From Variovorax saccharolyticus (lineage in GTDB: Bacteria > Pseudomonadota > Gammaproteobacteria > Burkholderiales > Burkholderiaceae_C), in the NCBI RefSeq assembly GCF_030316765.1, contig NZ_JASZYT010000009.1:186001-250000 (forward strand): DNA of 64,000 nucleotides, written 5' to 3'. The notes beneath the pieces are model-generated. The model was not told the origin of the DNA. It did no database searches and worked only from the letters and a program-made list of their open reading frames with translations. Within the stretch, counting starts at the first letter, position 1, and each line of letters opens with the position of its first letter. The translations under genes were made by a program, and so were the position numbers. Positions 62,563-64,000 of this stretch are shown here, piece after piece.

Positions 62563-62596
62563 TAATGTTCATCTCTCCCCACTTCAAGAGGCATGC

Positions 62597-63973
62597 ATGT
62601 CGACTCCTTCGTTTCCCATGGCCAGCACCGTCGTTGATTCCATCCTGTTCCGCGATGCCTTCGGCACGCAGAAAATGCGGCAGATTTTCTCCGATGGCGC
62701 GCTCATCCAGCGCTACATCGACGTCGAGGTGGCGCTGGCGAAGGCCGAGGCGCGCGTCGGCGTGATTCCGGCCGATGCGGCCGAGGTGATCGCACGCGAA
62801 TCGAAACTCGAGCGCATCGACTTCGACCACATGCGCGAAGAGACGGACATCGTCGGCTACCCGATCCTGCCGCTGGTGCACCAGCTGGTCGAGATGTGCG
62901 GCGACGCCGGCCGCTACGTGCACTGGGGCGCGACCACGCAGGACATCATGGACACGGCCGTGGCGCTGCAGGTGCGCGACGCGCTCGACGGCATCGAGGG
63001 CGACATCCGCGAGCTGCGCGGCATCCTCGCCTCGCTGGCGAAGAAGCACCGCGACACGCCGATGGCCGGCCGCACCCATCTGCAGCAGGCGCTGCCCGTG
63101 ACCTTCGGCTACAAGGTCGCGATCTGGCTGGCGATGTTCGACCGCCACCAGCAGCGCCTGGCCGAACTGCGCCCGCGCGTGGCGGTGGTCGAGTTCGCGG
63201 GTGCCGCCGGCACGCTGGCCTCGCTCGGCGACAAGGGCTTCGAGGTGCAGAAGGCGATGGCCGACGAACTGAAGCTGGGCGTGCCCGCGACGACCTGGCA
63301 CGTGGCGCGCGACGGCTTCGCCGAAGCGGTGAACCTGCTGGCGCTGGTCACCGGGTCGCTGGGCAAGATCGCGCTCGACATCATGATCATGGCATCGACC
63401 GAGTTCGCCGAGGTCTACGAGCCCTTCGTCAAGGGTCGCGGCGCGTCGAGCACGATGCCGCAAAAGCGCAATCCGATCTCCAGCGAGCTGATGCTGGCGG
63501 CCTCCAAGGCGGTGCGCCAGCACGCCGGGCTGATGGTCGATGCGATGGTGCAGGACTTCGAGCGCGCCACCGGTCCGTGGCACGCCGAATGGATCGCGAT
63601 CCCCGAGAGCTTCATCCTCAGCGCGGGCGCCCTGCATCAGGCCAAGTTCGCGCTCGGCGGGCTGATCGTGGACGAGGCCCGCATGGCGCACAACCTGGGC
63701 ATCACCAGGGGCCTGATCGTGGCCGAGGCCGTGATGATGGGCATGGCGCCGCACATCGGCCGGCAGCAGGCGCACGACGTGGTCTACGACGCCTGCCGCA
63801 CCGTGAACGAGAAGGGCGGCACCTTGTCGGAGGCGCTCGCGGCACTGCCCGAAGTCACGAAGCACTTCGACCGCGCCACCATCGACCGCCTCACCGATCC
63901 GGCCAACTACCTCGGCCTCGCGCCGCAGATGGTGGACCGCGCGCTGGCGCTGTCGGCCGAAGTCAGCGCCTGA
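62597..63973 (+). CDS. fumarase/adenylosuccinate lyase superfamily enzyme (PcaB-like)
   Basis: The 458-residue lyase has the superfamily signature GRGASSTMPQKRNPISSELM (about 280-300) with the flexible catalytic serine loop. Further motifs are GRTHLQQALPVTFGYKVAIW (first histidine region) and VHWGATTQDIMDT. It is closer in style to adenylosuccinate lyase and 3-carboxymuconate cycloisomerase than to fumarase C. It would reversibly eliminate an amine or other group from an acid, or cycloisomerise. The start at 62597 follows AGAGG. It is under apparent control of the divergent GntR protein. Substrate is unknown. Confidence 0.9.
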   Translation: MSTPSFPMASTVVDSILFRDAFGTQKMRQIFSDGALIQRYIDVEVALAKAEARVGVIPADAAEVIARESKLERIDFDHMREETDIVGYPILPLVHQLVEMCGDAGRYVHWGATTQDIMDTAVALQVRDALDGIEGDIRELRGILASLAKKHRDTPMAGRTHLQQALPVTFGYKVAIWLAMFDRHQQRLAELRPRVAVVEFAGAAGTLASLGDKGFEVQKAMADELKLGVPATTWHVARDGFAEAVNLLALVTGSLGKIALDIMIMASTEFAEVYEPFVKGRGASSTMPQKRNPISSELMLAASKAVRQHAGLMVDAMVQDFERATGPWHAEWIAIPESFILSAGALHQAKFALGGLIVDEARMAHNLGITRGLIVAEAVMMGMAPHIGRQQAHDVVYDACRTVNEKGGTLSEALAALPEVTKHFDRATIDRLTDPANYLGLAPQMVDRALALSAEVSA

Positions 63974-63995
63974 GGCGCACCAGGAGCAAGACGAC

Positions 63996-64000
63996 ATGAC
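63996..64000 (+). CDS. start of a gene cut by the window edge
   Basis: ATGAC at 63996 follows AGGAGCAAG at about 63982-63990, a good ribosome-binding site, 22 bases after the lyase stop. It is probably the next gene of the lyase operon. Only the start codon is inside the window, so no product can be named. Confidence 0.4.

Overview
The window is uniformly GC-rich chromosomal DNA with tightly packed genes. It most resembles a member of the Comamonadaceae (Variovorax-like Betaproteobacteria). The pointers are four Bug/TctC-type tripartite tricarboxylate transporter (TTT) binding proteins, a DUF4148 exported protein, many LysR and GntR regulators, and a large set of CoA, lyase and PrpD-type catabolic genes. 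No rRNA, tRNA, CRISPR array or transposase gene was seen. Product names come from reading the sequences and recalling families; no database search was run.

Layout. 0-5 kb: a 51-residue membrane peptide, an AsmA-family protein, and a three-gene unit (winged-helix regulator, beta-propeller protein, DUF899 protein). 5-13.5 kb: LysR facing an aldolase-II/TTT pair, an alpha/beta hydrolase, a DUF4148 protein, a DeoR/nudK divergent pair with phased operator repeats, a fatty-acid desaturase and a four-module rhodanese protein. 13.5-23 kb: a minus-strand operon of nine genes (OsmC, VOC, lipoprotein binding protein, two permeases, double ATPase, luciferase-like monooxygenase and two carboxymuconolactone/AhpD-type proteins), with a separate plus-strand VOC gene just beyond its end. 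23-37 kb: acyl-CoA dehydrogenase, two paralogous GAF-like proteins, membrane transporters, an ASCH protein, a flavin monooxygenase, a binding protein, a DUF3616 protein, a highly structured mobile-element-like repeat, a Lys-rich putative ribbon-helix-helix protein, an M14 peptidase and a hydrolase.

37-48 kb is a divergent catabolic locus. CoA-transferase, enoyl-CoA hydratase, quinone oxidoreductase, TTT receptor, GntR and TTT receptor run leftward. GntR, TTT receptor, MmgE/PrpD, a metallo-beta-lactamase-fold lipoprotein and an amino-acid-type binding protein run rightward. 48-61 kb is a complete type I secretion locus on the minus strand: a giant RTX animal-type haem peroxidase, its ABC exporter, adaptor and TolC-like outer-membrane protein, followed in the same direction by a response regulator and a histidine kinase. 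The window closes with a HutC-type GntR regulator divergent from a fumarase/adenylosuccinate-lyase-family enzyme, with two palindromic operators between them.

The most interesting items are the secreted RTX peroxidase with a roughly 320-residue alanine-rich insertion, the 266-bp nested-palindrome element at 34767-35032, the OsmC-to-AhpD transport/monooxygenase operon, and several strongly patterned operator regions.
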